A stretch of 64,000 bases of DNA from Siphonodentalium dalli. Its lineage: Eukaryota; Mollusca; Scaphopoda; Gadilida; Siphonodentaliidae. The stretch is from positions 68,969,319-69,033,318 of the forward strand of contig CP136069.1 in assembly GCA_032622095.1 (NCBI GenBank), written 5' to 3'. The number at the start of each line of letters is the position of its first letter. Positions within the stretch are counted from its first letter, which is position 1. The notes under the pieces are model-generated. The model worked only from the letters and a program-made list of their open reading frames with translations, made no database searches and was not told where the DNA came from. Below, in pieces: positions 1 through 10,259 of the stretch. A program made the position numbers and the translations under genes.

Positions 1-338
1 ATAACGAGCGGATAATGCAGGAACACAAGCATATAACTAAGGAACCTGAAAAAGAAGATATGACTATTGGGGTGACTCTCCCAACCGGAACATATAAGAA
101 ACGAACAGTGGTTTCAACATGGTCGTGGGATTTTGACAGTGATAAAAATTCATCAAAATGCGGAATTTGCTGAATTTTTATCGCAGTCAAAACAGATGAC
201 CATGTATCTTGTTACCCTCCTCCCTATTTTCCACCCTTCTGATTGGCCCATGTGCTGTCACGTGCCGGGCGACAAATCACACTGTCGCCCGCTGACCCGG
301 GAGACATTGTTTTTGTCGCCCGCCTGATGTTATATTGC
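1..338. other. Left edge, no gene recognised
   Basis: I see no supported exon here. Bases about 250-330 hold a C/G-richer stretch with two imperfect copies of a motif containing 'gcgacaaa' and 'gtcgcccg'. It resembles the small hairpin at 2143-2210. The last eight bases are the left target-site duplication of the element that starts at 339. Confidence 0.4.
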
Positions 339-1309
339 TAGGGCTTCACGGTATTTCGGTATTTAGTCATATCGCGATACTGTTTTTGACACCGTGTAGT
401 CGGTTTCACTTTATGCAAATAGTCGGTACATCATAGCCGCCGGTGTGGATATTAATACCGACGATATCTCTATCAGTGTCAAGTATTTAGCAACTATCGA
501 CGCCTCTATATAATGCTGAGACAAAGGCCATTGCTAACAGCTTCGGTTTAGCGTGGCGTAAAAATTAATTATTTCTCACTGCTCCATAAGCGTTTGTCAA
601 CACACTGCGAACAATCAAGTCGGCATGCCTTATTGCATGGGCGGCAATTGATGTGTGTATACAGGCTGTTCTCAGCTCAATATTGCTGGAAGGTTTCCTG
701 GTCAAATACAATAAAAAATGTGTGGTGTTTTTATAATCTGGAGACACAATGATGCGCGTTCAACAGCACCACAAAATCTTATGCATTAGACGTATAATGC
801 ACTAACTCATTAGATCATTATAACTACACGGCCATATATCAGTCCTATACATTGAAATGGATAAGTTAAAATCAGATACGGACTTCTATCCTATGCTTGT
901 CACATTAGTTATCTTGTTTTGTTTGTACAATATAAAATATGAAATCAATACATGGTTGCTGTTATTATTTACACGAGCGACTGTTAGCTTCATTTTTTAA
1001 TGTCATAAGCGACCCGCAGTTTGTAGGGAATTCCCGATTACGTCAGGCACTTATAAATATATCTATCCGTAGTATAAAGAACGAAACTCAGGACCATTTA
1101 TATTAATTATTTATTTTATATACCTGTCAAAGCAACATGTGTTCATAATTATCATTATCAAATCAATAATGCTATATTTTTGTCTGCTTGCTACTAGTAT
1201 CATTATCAAACAGTTCTACTCAAATTTATTGGTGACGATATTTAGTCATATCGCGGTATCATTTTCAATACCGTAGTCGGTATTAAAATCCGGATACCGT
1301 GAAGCCCTA
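339..1309. mobile_element. Complete hAT-type DNA transposon copy (non-autonomous)
   Basis: The element is flanked by a perfect 8-bp direct repeat TATATTGC (331-338 and 1310-1317). Its ends are inverted: it starts TAGGGCTTCACGGTAT and ends ATACCGTGAAGCCCTA. Subterminal 'ataccg/cggtat' motifs recur near both ends ('atttagtcatatcgcg' near each). An 8-bp TSD with short TIRs is the hAT hallmark. No transposase-sized ORF is present in these 971 bp, so it must have been mobilised in trans. The TSD and TIR are direct observations; the superfamily is inferred. Confidence 0.88.
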
Positions 1310-1748
1310 TATATTGCAAGAATATCTCCAAACACACACTGCAGTAACTCATCTACTTCGCATCACTACAACGTACAAAAAAATCAGAGATCTTATATAC
1401 CCCACGGATTCGCAAAACACACCAGTTGTGGTGTTTGCTAATTTGCATATATTTAGTGAACACTAATATTCTTAAGTTTTAAGTTGATACTTTTATCGGA
1501 CAAGCGTTATTATTTACTTTTTACATCGCAACACCTCGGTGATTCAATGTGTTCATGTCGACATTATGATGCAATATTGAAAGAGAGGATCCCTTTAGGT
1601 TGGTTGGTTATACATGTTCGCTGGTAGACAACGTAATACATACGTTTGTCGCGAATGAATGGTACTGTACGCTTATCTTCCGCGATGTCTGCAATGTGAT
1701 CATAGAAGTATTTTATGTGAGGATCGCCATGAGCACCGACACATATGA

Positions 1749-1967
1749 ATGTACATTAATGAAATTGACAACTTCCCAATAGCTTTTGGGGAAGACCGTT
1801 ATGAAATTAACATCGCGAGTAAATTGCGCGCACAAGACGACATTGAATATGCCTTGCAGAAGACGAGAACATACCTATATGGCTTATTGGTTTACATTGC
1901 ATTGACCGATATTGACGATTTGACCACCAAAATGATTGTAAATAAACGCGGATTATCAAACGCTTAA
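1749..1967 (+). CDS. Unrecognised 72-codon ORF, possible gene fragment
   Basis: The ORF runs from ATG at 1749 to a stop after 'KRGLSNA'. Its composition looks more protein-like than the surrounding random ORFs: mixed charged and hydrophobic residues, with a segment ASKLRAQDDIEYALQKTR followed by a hydrophobic run LYGLLVYIALT. An overlapping ORF in another frame (1600-1782) lies just upstream, so a longer frameshifted reading is possible. I recognise no family. It could be an exon, a captured fragment in a mobile element, or chance. Confidence 0.25.
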   Translation: MYINEIDNFPIAFGEDRYEINIASKLRAQDDIEYALQKTRTYLYGLLVYIALTDIDDLTTKMIVNKRGLSNA

Positions 1968-2132
1968 AAGCTTGACTATCGTTTATGGAACATAAATCCT
2001 ATGGGACGATAAGTAGTTACTGAAATTCTGAAAATATACATAATCGGGAAAGAAAGCACTCATGACTCAGTGCAACATCGCGCGTGTGGATGGCAAGGAT
2101 ATTTTCTGTGGTATAATCGGATAACAAAACAG

Positions 2133-2216
2133 TTGTTGCCCTTCTTCTCGGGAGACATTGAGATATGTCACCCGCTCTCGAGCGGGTGACAAATCTCAAT
2201 GTCTCCCTCGACAACG
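2133..2216. repeat. Short hairpin, 8x-bp inverted repeat
   Basis: Two arms around 'cgctctcgagcg' are near-perfect reverse complements. The left arm contains 'gggagacattgagat' and the right 'atctcaatgtctccc'. It is related in sequence to 235-330. It is probably a small foldback remnant. Confidence 0.6.
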
Positions 2217-2604
2217 GATGACAACTGTATAATGTTGAATCAGCCGTTTTTTTTACTTTATTATTTTTTTATTCAAATTCAAATGGAATCCATGGAGCGG
2301 CTGATAAAATTAGACCAAAACAGATTAATTCTGGCACACTGCCTAATCCAAATGTGATAGATAATTCATGAAATAGACAAGTTATAACACCATGCCGATC
2401 ACACGCTGACGAAGATGTTTGTTTACATTTGTGATGACACATGCTAGGGAATTCCACTTCAAACCAGGCATCACCATATATGGAATCTCCTTGTAAAAGT
2501 TCACTGCATCATTAAGATTTTGTTCATTATGGAGCAAAGAATGTTAGCTTACTTCGAGAACACAGGTGGAAGATCTCCCACAAAATAGGATACAATTCAA
2601 ACTT

Positions 2605-3030
2605 CTTCCACACAAGGATATCCCTGAAAAAAATAATATGATAATAATTGATATGGTTGGTTTGGGTTATCGGTTTACGAGGATATCACTGAAAATGAGA
2701 AAGATGATAATTCATGTGGTTGGTTTGGGTTATCGATGGACAAGGATATCACTGAAAATGATCAAGATGATAATTCATGTGGTTGGTGGTTTGGGTTATC
2801 GATGGACGAGGATATCAATCAAAATAATCAAGAAGATAATTCATTTGGTTAGTCTGGGTTATCGATGGACGAGGATATCACTGAAAATGATCAAGATGAT
2901 AATTCATTTAGATAGTATGGGTTATCGATGGACGAGGATATCAATCGAAATAATCAATATAATATTTAATGTGGTTGGTATGGGTTATCGATGGATGAGG
3001 ATAGATCCCTGAAAATGATAAAGATGATAA
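2605..3030 (+). repeat. Degenerate 63-bp tandem array derived from coding sequence
   Basis: About six to seven diverged copies of a 63-bp (21-codon) unit containing 'ggttatcgatggac' and 'gatgataattcatg'. In one frame the unit reads as an acidic peptide, DEDITENDQ then DDNSCGWFGLSM. The same sequence begins the exon-like ORF at 4586-4728, so the array descends from that coding segment. Several units now carry stops or frame-breaking indels, so the array itself is not coding. An open frame of 148 codons in another register is a by-product of the multiple-of-three period. Confidence 0.7.
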
Positions 3031-3038
3031 TTCATGTA

Positions 3039-3130
3039 CAGTAAAACTTCTCCAAACCGAACACCCTTCGGACCGCCCCTTCTGTTCGGTTTAGAGAGGT
3101 GTTCGGATTATAGAAAATCATACTACGATC
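3039..3130. mobile_element. Possible pogo/Tc1-like terminal fragment
   Basis: The segment begins TA then CAGTAAAACTTCTCC, followed by an internal inverted pair ('gttcggttt' against 'aaaccgaac'). A start of TA-CAGT..AAAC resembles TIRs of pogo/Tigger elements. I found no matching opposite end in the window, so it is either truncated or a wrong assignment. Confidence 0.3.
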
Positions 3131-3547
3131 GGAATGTATTGCCGTCTTTACTAAGATTTGTAGAAGCAAAACCAACTTATTTTTTAATAATTAAAGTTCA
3201 TTCAATTAATTACCAAATAAAATATAAATAACAATAGATAAAACTTGGTATAATCAGGTTTAATAAGAACTAAAAATGTAATTAGCTCTATATGGTTCAG
3301 TGATCATATATCCGTTAATATATATGCGTAAATCGAATGGAATAAAACAACAATGAATTAGAAAAACACCACGGAAATCCAGTGTGCACAGTAGTTAGAG
3401 CATCACTTACTCTAGTTGGTATAAATTTGCTATCAAAGTGTTTATTTAATCACCCAATGACTGAACCAATGATGCAAAGCCTAATATAACAATAAATGAG
3501 AAAACTGCATTTCCAAATTATGTAAACTACCTTCCGATTTATACACT

Positions 3548-3896
3548 GGCAAGTTTGCACGGTGTGGTTTGCAGGCATTTTGTCGTGGAAAACGATATGG
3601 TGCCATAATATGAACAGAAACAAGCACATAAAGTGCATCTGTGCCACAGCTTACTATGTGCGAAGTAAAATCTATGTAGTTCCACTAGTAACGATGCTAC
3701 CGGAATTTGCCTGTAAATATCATGCATTTATCTCGCAAGAATAAATCATACAGGTATTTGAAGGCAAATTCCAATAGCACTGTTACAAGTGGGATTAGAT
3801 CAATGTTACTTCTCATGTCTTTCACTTTGGTAAAGATGCATGTTATGTGGTTTTCTATGAAGAAATGCCCACAAAAACATACCGTGCAAACTTGAT
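3548..3896. mobile_element. Imperfect foldback element (MITE-like)
   Basis: The ends are inverted: 'caagtttgcacggt' at the left matches 'accgtgcaaacttg' at the right. Further inward, 'ccggaatttgcctg' matches an inverted 'ggcaaattcc' segment. The whole ~350 bp is an imperfect palindrome with no gene in it. No clear target duplication was found. Confidence 0.6.
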
Positions 3897-4149
3897 ATGT
3901 AAAACATCCGCCCTAGACCCATTGTTTATCTCATACAATGTGTTTAAAACATCCCCATTTTTCAATAATTGAGAGCTGAAGTCATACTCAAGTGATTTAA
4001 ATTGATAATTAGCAACCACTATTCAAAGTGACAATAACCGCTATTGACCAGTTCAGCAATGGTACAATGCATCAATGGAATTCCCGCTCAGTGTAATCAG
4101 TATCTAGAGGTAATCCTAAACATGCCTGTAAATTTTAAAAACAATTTTC

Positions 4150-4585
4150 CATTATATGTCGGCTGCAGGGTGTGTTGATGGATTCAAATTTGAAATCCAA
4201 GATGGCTGCTGAGGCCATTTATTTTTAAAAATTTTGGTCAAAATAAGAGGCCCTCATCTAGAGGTCACCCCGAAGATCCATATGAAGTTTGGTGATGATA
4301 AGATGTGGGAGGTGGCCTGTAGGATGTGCCGAAGGATTTAGTCATGCAAAGAGTAAAGTCCAAGATGGCTGCCGACGCACATGTTTTTTAACGAATTTCA
4401 GTGAAAATAAGAGGCTCCCATCTAGAGGTCACCCCAAAGATCCATATGAAGTTTGGTGATGATCGGATGTGAGATGCGGGCTGCAGGGTGTGCCGATGGA
4501 TTCAAATCTGAAATCCAAGATGGCTGCGGGCAGCCATGTTTTTTTTGACAAATTTCGGTCAAAATATGAGGCTCCCATCCCCCAG
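4150..4585. repeat. Tandem repeat of ~170 bp with 'aagatggctgc' core
   Basis: Two and a half copies of a unit that contains 'tccaagatggctgc', then 'gaggctcccatctagag', then 'gaagtttggtgatgat'. Partial copies lie at 4820-4870 and 14788-14910. The block lies immediately before the exon-like ORF at 4586 and would be intronic to it. Confidence 0.7.
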
Positions 4586-4728
4586 CTAAAAATGATAAAG
4601 ATGATAATTCATGTGGTTGGTTTGGGTTATCGATGGATAAAGTTAAGAATGTAATTGAAAGTGTCAATGATGCTGTAGCTAAACTTGGCGAGGGGATATT
4701 TAATACATTACAGTCAATGGAGCGATAA
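4586..4728 (+). CDS. Probable 3'-terminal exon of an unidentified gene
   Basis: A pyrimidine-rich acceptor (ctcccatcccccag) precedes an open frame that runs to TAA at 4726-4728 and has good coding character. It starts with an acidic stretch, then SCGWFGLSMDKV, then a predicted amphipathic helix with NVIESVNDAVAKLGEG and a C-terminal LQSMER. The upstream frame is closed by a stop at 4567-4569, which fits an exon start at the acceptor. The first part equals the unit of the 2605-3030 array. I recognise no family. It would be convergent with INTS5. It could also be a relic in a repeat. Confidence 0.45.
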
Positions 4729-4900
4729 GGAGAGCGGAAAGTTAAAATGCTTAAGCAATAGCAGAGGTCAACATGAAGAGCAATATGAAGTTTGATATCA
4801 ATTGGATGAAAAAAGCTGGCTGTAGAGGTCACCCCGAAGAACGATATGAAGTTTGGTGATGATTGATTAAGGGATGTGGCCTGCAGAAAAGGCCGAAAAA

Positions 4901-5224
4901 CAATATTTTCCTTAAAAAGTAAAATATATATCTCCTAGAAGTATCTTGCCCACTGAACTATATGGTATATTATCCCAAGTAGGAGGGGTTAACTCTCCGA
5001 GTTGAAAAAAACTTTCGGAAATTCTATGGTACATATCTTGTCATGTTCATGACCCGTGTAATCACGTGGTTTCTGACACGTAGTGAAAGAATCGCCATAT
5101 TTTTTATCCCCAGTAGGACATTCCTCGTGAGCGGGGTGGGTGCGAAACCCTGGGAGGGAGCTCAGCGTTCAGTGGGCAAGATACTTCTAGGAGATATATA
5201 TTTTACTTTTTAAGGAAAATATTG
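4901..5224. mobile_element. 324-bp MITE with long terminal inverted repeats
   Basis: Bases 4901-4959 are the reverse complement of 5166-5224. The ends begin CAATATTTTCCTTAAAAAG, and the inner part contains 'tatcttgcccactgaac'. The interior (4960-5105) is nearly identical, inverted, to 9700-9870, the right end of the neighbouring larger element, so the two are relatives. No ORF. Confidence 0.75.
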
Positions 5225-5359
5225 TATCTCCGTCAAAGGTATCTTGCCCACTGAACTATATGGTAAAGCATAGAATTTTCTAACAGGTGGAGGCCACGAG
5301 GAAACAAAAACACCGCTATGCATCTGAATCAAAGAACTGGATTGACCTGATAACCTACA

Positions 5360-5432
5360 ATATATACATACACATGCACAGACATATAGATATATATGTA
5401 TATACATATATATATATATACACACATGCACA
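5360..5432. repeat. Mixed TA/CA microsatellite
   Basis: A stretch of alternating 'tatata', 'acaca' and 'catatata' dinucleotides. Simple repeat only. Confidence 0.85.
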
Positions 5433-5638
5433 ATAGGACCATAAGCCAATGTAATATTCCATCCTAAACTAATACCTGTCAGCACTCACAAACGAACAAA
5501 AAGTGGCCACTTAAGAGTTTAAGACCCCTGCAAGTAAAGTAAATAGCTTCAGAAGACCTGGAGATGGATAGTCGGATACGACATTCGCATCGGAACTTAG
5601 GGCGAATAATGTATCAGCCGAGTACTTGCCGGGTAACA

Positions 5639-5664
5639 CCCCCCCCCCCCCCCCCCCCCCCCCC
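5639..5664. repeat. Poly-C run of 26 bases
   Basis: An uninterrupted run of 26 C. The length may be unreliable in an assembly. The complementary G run could form quadruplex structure. Confidence 0.95.
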
Positions 5665-6949
5665 GAAAGGGGAGAAGCATCCATGTTCTAAGGAAATGGA
5701 AATAGAAAAGAAAAATACCTGTTGACAAGAAATCCCCAGCTGGGTATTATAAACCCAGGGATGGCTAAATACTAATACCGCACCTAACAGGCTAACCCAG
5801 GCAGCAAAAGCCACAAGTAATAACGAAGACCCCCCTTAAAAACAATAGAACCCACCCCGACCCAAATCTTGAGTGGGTTGGGCCGTGTCCCAGTACACGA
5901 TGAGAGCCCGATGAAAAACCAGCTGCAAGCTCCCAAGAAAGGGCCCGACACCAACTACTTGGAGACATGCCATTGTCGATAAGGAGGAGGTATTATTGAC
6001 CAATAGCCTGACCGGGAAGCGAATGGGTATTACACAGACATACGTTGCAAGGCTCAGGCCGGATTAAGAACAGGGCTCAGAATTGGAGTTTCACAGCAGA
6101 AAACTTAGTTTGAAGCCTGGAGTTCGAGATATGACCGACTAAGATGTAATAAGCCATGACATTTTTTCCCCGATGACGTTCCCAAATATGGAAATGCCCA
6201 CCCACACAGTTAAACCCAACTGACCAATCACAGGCTACTGAATCCATGACAGAAAGGCATCCAGGAACCGAAATTCCAATATCGTTAAGGTGGAAATCCA
6301 CAAAAACAAAAATTGGACTAACGAGGCATCAGGATTGTGGCACAAGCCCAAAACCAGCAGAAACCGACGGCAGGTATGTAATGAAACTTTATGAATTGTG
6401 CCCAACACGATTCATATGCTGCCCCACAGGTGCAACATTATCCTGCATTGGCAATCGCTGAGGTCAGCAAAGGACCTAGTGGGGTGCTGAACGAGACCTC
6501 ATGTCAACAGTGTTCTGAAAATGAGCATATGTCGAACCATGGATAATGGACTCATCGATGTATGACTGGACAACAAAAGTGAAATCCATGTTGAGTTAGC
6601 ACAGAAAGCAACCTGAAGACAAAATATATGTCATTCGTATCTATTACGGAAACACAGCGAGGTCGGAGATAAAGCATGTATGCTTGTTTATCTCTGATTC
6701 TTGCGTCCCAAATCGAGATGTAAATATTTACCCTATCGAGCACCCGAACCAGTCCAGAACACGTCTTAAAAAGTCAGGAAAATGAAAGGGCGAGAGTCAT
6801 ATACTAATCTAGTGATATGAATGACTATAGACATTCTCCAGCAAAGCCCGTGATCATGAAAGAGCTGGATGGAACATGGAAAGAAGCAACCACTTATAAA
6901 GCAAGAAGTTGAACACTTCCCAACCCGAGAACAGTAAAATGGTTGAATA

Positions 6950-7045
6950 CCTCTCAGGATGGTCGAACCCAGGTCGCCAAGTGTGCAGTCCGATGGCATA
7001 ACCACCCATCTCTGACGACGTTAAGCAGGGTACAAACTGACCGGC
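6950..7045 (-). repeat. tRNA-like SINE remnant (weak)
   Basis: Read on the minus strand there is an A-box-like 'ggtggttatgcc' and, about 35 bases later, a B-box-like 'gggttcgacc', a pol III internal promoter spacing. There is no convincing cloverleaf, so I do not call a tRNA gene. Confidence 0.3.
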
Positions 7046-7184
7046 ATCACAGGGCAAGTTGCTACCCAAATGCTAACAAAAGCCATGCAACTTGTATCCT
7101 ATTTCCTCATTTGACTGTCCCAGGGTATGCCAACAGTCGTCCCGTAGTATCCGACTTGGAGTCCCTGTCAATAGTCCAGAAAGC

Positions 7185-8900
7185 CCACCAAATGCGGCCA
7201 ATGGGTTCGATGGGTAGCCCCAACCCGCGACCTGTTTGGTGGGACTATCATCCTGAGTGCTAATTACGCCAATGAAGGGAACACTATACATCGACAAGTG
7301 ACAGTGTCCTGGTCGTAAAGGTTTCTATCGCTTCCTTGGAACCCTCGAAACAAGGGAAAGCACTCTATGTTCTGTTAAATTGTAAATGATTGTAGAACAA
7401 TGCTATCAAATCATGTCAATCGGAGGTTATTTGCTAATAAAAATTCGACATTAATTTTCTTCCTGCGCTTGGCTGCATCAGAGAACCCTGAACAACTAAC
7501 TGAGCTCCCTCGTAAGCGCATGTAAAGGTGACCCGAAAGGAATGTCGAAAGCCCTTTCACCTCGTGCTGGAGCGACTGCTCGATCTGATCCTGATCTCCA
7601 TCCGTCGATGGAGTGTTAACAGCACAATACACCACGACAAGCTTCATTTCTAATTGCATGTGAGGTCTGGTCATTGGGGACCCCGGAGGAATGTCCAGAG
7701 CCTGTACATCTCGGGGTGGAGCAGCAGCAGGACCGATCCCGATATCCAACCGACCGAACTGGCGATGGGAGGTTAGTAGGTACCAGTTCCCAAGCAAGCT
7801 TCCTGCTATAATGGCGTCAGGGAAGATCTTTTGTTTTCATTTAAAATCAAACCCGAAGTTACTGGCAGCTGTTGGCCAGAATGCGGCCAGTAACCTGTCA
7901 GCCAAGCCCCCGGAAGTGGGGACTTATAATAAGGAGGAAACAAGCCTGTAAACTGTGATCCCATTCCAAGCCCAGCTGGGGCAGAAGGCATGGAGGATAA
8001 ACTTTCAGGTGGCAAATAATTGCGTAAATGTAACAATTTGAGAAAAAACCTCCTAATTTGAATTGAGACAAAGTAAAATGGCCATTCGACTAGTAATTTT
8101 AGCCCAAACTTCCACACACTATGATCATAAGGCACCGGAGAGCATGGTCAGGGATCACCGAGGGTGTATCCCCCAGCCGCGCTGACCCCGAGATGACGAC
8201 TTGTAGCGATGGACGGCGTGTGTCGAGTGTTTTAGTAGAGCTCAGTGGTCACAGCCGTCCGGGGCACGTCAACAGCCAACGGTCGACCCGCAGAAGCAGA
8301 TTGACGTCCCATTCGATAGTCCAGGGAGCGCACCAATGTGACTCATGGGTTCAATGGGTAGCCCCAACCCGCGCCTGTTTGGTGTGACTATCGCCCCGAG
8401 TGCTAATTACGCCAATTAGAGGAACACGATATATCGGCAAGTCAGAGAAGGATACAGGGATGTTTTGATATCTGTTACAGGTTTGGGTGCCCAAACTATA
8501 GAGACCCAAATGTCCCCAAATTCCATGTAGATAGTATTTATTCCAGTTGGATCTTCCATATTTTCAAGGAATTTTTTTACAATTCAACAAAATGTCCTCG
8601 TAATGCAAATCAGCAGCCCGCAGATGATATATAGTCTATAATATGGAGCCTTTATTTGCACAATCAAGTATCCAGTACTGAATATTTTAACATCCAAATT
8701 TATATGGGCACATACTCAAATACAGAACAGGTGTCCCCAAACAAAAAATCTCTGGATCCTTCCCCGCGAGTTTGTGTCCTAGGGGAAGCAACTCGTGTGA
8801 GCTACGGGTTCGATGGGTAGCCCCAACCCGCGTCCTGTGTGGTGTGACTATCGCTCTGAGTGCTAATTACGCCAATTAGAGGAACCCTATATATCGACTT
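7185..8900. repeat. Three dispersed copies of a ~110-bp motif
   Basis: Copies at about 7185-7293, 8325-8437 and 8799-8900 share 'gggtagccccaacccgcg', then 'gagtgctaattacgcc' and a terminal 'atatcg'. All are in the same orientation, inside the larger TIR element. The shared 'gggttcgatggg' could be a decayed pol III B box. Between the copies I see no gene. Confidence 0.7.
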
Positions 8901-9947
8901 TCGTTCTCAACTCTTGGGACCTCGAAACGAGGGAAGCGACTTCAAGGGGAGCTACGGGGAAGGCGTTCATGAACCTGGTCTTACCTCGATTAGCAGTCCT
9001 GTGAAAGTAATTAATGTGATTGCGAACAATCACAAATACACCTGTTGTGTTATGTTACCATGTGGCAACCAAGGCAGTAACGGCCCCATTGTTAATCATC
9101 CAGGGTGAAAAAGGTTCAAAGTGACATTCGGGATTTTACAATCCTATCAGCCTATTTCACAAGCGTTTAAACACTGCTTTTTCCGTCAGTTGTACACCAG
9201 ACGATGATTGTCAACGTATAAAGAAAGCCGTCAAACGAAAAAATGAACTCGAAAATAAGTCACCTAATTTCGTGATACCTTTAACCACCATCAACGCACG
9301 TGGTAACTTAAATAACACGTCACCTGTATGCCATAGATTTGTTATAAAGAAAACGACCAGCGTCTTTAGTCATATCCAATGGTGCCGCGAATGTTCTGCC
9401 TTTAATAGGCCAGAAACGTTGCATATTGTCTGCACATAAAACGGATATTAAATCATTGACCGATTAAAATTATGGAAGACAAAGTCGGTTAAAACGAAAC
9501 GAGTCATCCGATTCCGAAATTATTATATTCGGAACAAACCGTCGTAATCTTTATGTGAATCGTTACATAATTTTCAACTATAAGCAAAGAAATAATGTTG
9601 TTTGTATAAAACAAAAACAAAACTGTTTTTGCTATACAAACTGCAACTTAGCTTCGTATTCTTTGTGAGAGATTCTTTTTGCACCCGTCCTGGTGAGGAG
9701 GGAAACAAAATATGGCGATTCTTTCACTACGTGTCAGAAACCACGTGATTACACGGGTCATGAACATGACAAGATATGTACCATAGAATTTCCGTACGTT
9801 TTTTTCAACTCGGAGAGTTAACCCCTCCTACTTGGGATAATATACCATATAGTTCAGTGGGCAAGATACCTTTGACGGAGATACATCTCTGAATGTCACA
9901 CAGTGAGACACACATAACAAAATAATGACCCATGGGTATATTGAGAG

Positions 9948-10000
9948 AGTTTGGTTGAATCTTCCTCTGGCAAGGGTATCTGGTTATATAACACATGAGT
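9948..10000 (-). repeat. Second, decayed copy of the 3' end of INTS5 exon 17
   Basis: About 46 bases here match 10021-10073, inside exon 17, at ~90% identity, offset by 73 bp. Both contain 'cttcctctgg' and 'tatctggttatata'. The copy lies in the downstream intron, next to the true donor at 10008, so it is a tandem duplication across the exon-intron junction. Confidence 0.85.
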
Positions 10001-10008
10001 ATACTAAC

Positions 10009-10259
10009 CTCTCGACTGTTAGTTTGGTTGACTCTTCCTCTGGCCACGGTATCTGGTTATATAATACATCAGGCGTCACATTTTCGATAAGTATATCGGT
10101 GATGATTTTTCCAGCCTCTGGTAATATGTCCCTGAACAGCGGCACTGGACTTGGTCCTTGCTCACTGTCTATTTTAGTTTCTTCTGACTCACGATGTCGG
10201 CAGCAGCTACACACATGAAGGACATCCAGCAAGCATTGTACGTTAGCGGTCTGTTGCTC
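10009..10259 (-). CDS. INTS5: INTS5 exon 17, last exon found
   Basis: Acceptor 'tatcttttacag', donor GAGAG|GTTAGT, 251 nt. It encodes [29 protein letters not shown] and LTVE, matching vertebrate 'SLLSLLVHCCS', 'LVESVCPDA', 'LAWPPEEH' and 'ATVERD'. It ends at a donor, so further exons (about 200 residues) must lie below 9.9 kb or outside the window; none was found in the transposon-filled stretch. Confidence 0.93.

Larger units (their letters stand above)
5225..9883. mobile_element. Candidate 4.66-kb DNA transposon, non-coding
   Basis: A ~40-bp end sequence at 5225 (TATCTCCGTCAAAGG.. ..CACTGAACTATATGG) recurs inverted and perfectly at 9844-9883. Flanking TA at both ends (5225-5226, 9882-9883) suggests a TA target duplication as in Tc1/mariner-type insertion. 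Inside I found no transposase, only short shadow ORFs, a poly-C run and three copies of a ~110-bp motif. The two ends could instead belong to separate related MITEs, because the sequence just inside them differs. Confidence 0.5.

Noticed and set aside
2566-3012. 148-codon ORF with repeated 'GLGYRWTRIS'
   Set aside because: It is the wrong frame of a 63-bp array; the coding-like frame is the one shared with the exon at 4586-4728.
5639-5664. Functional C-tract or i-motif
   Set aside because: A homopolymer of uncertain length with no flanking gene; most likely a simple-repeat or assembly effect.
6950-7045. tRNA gene on the minus strand
   Set aside because: Box-like motifs only; acceptor and anticodon stems do not pair.
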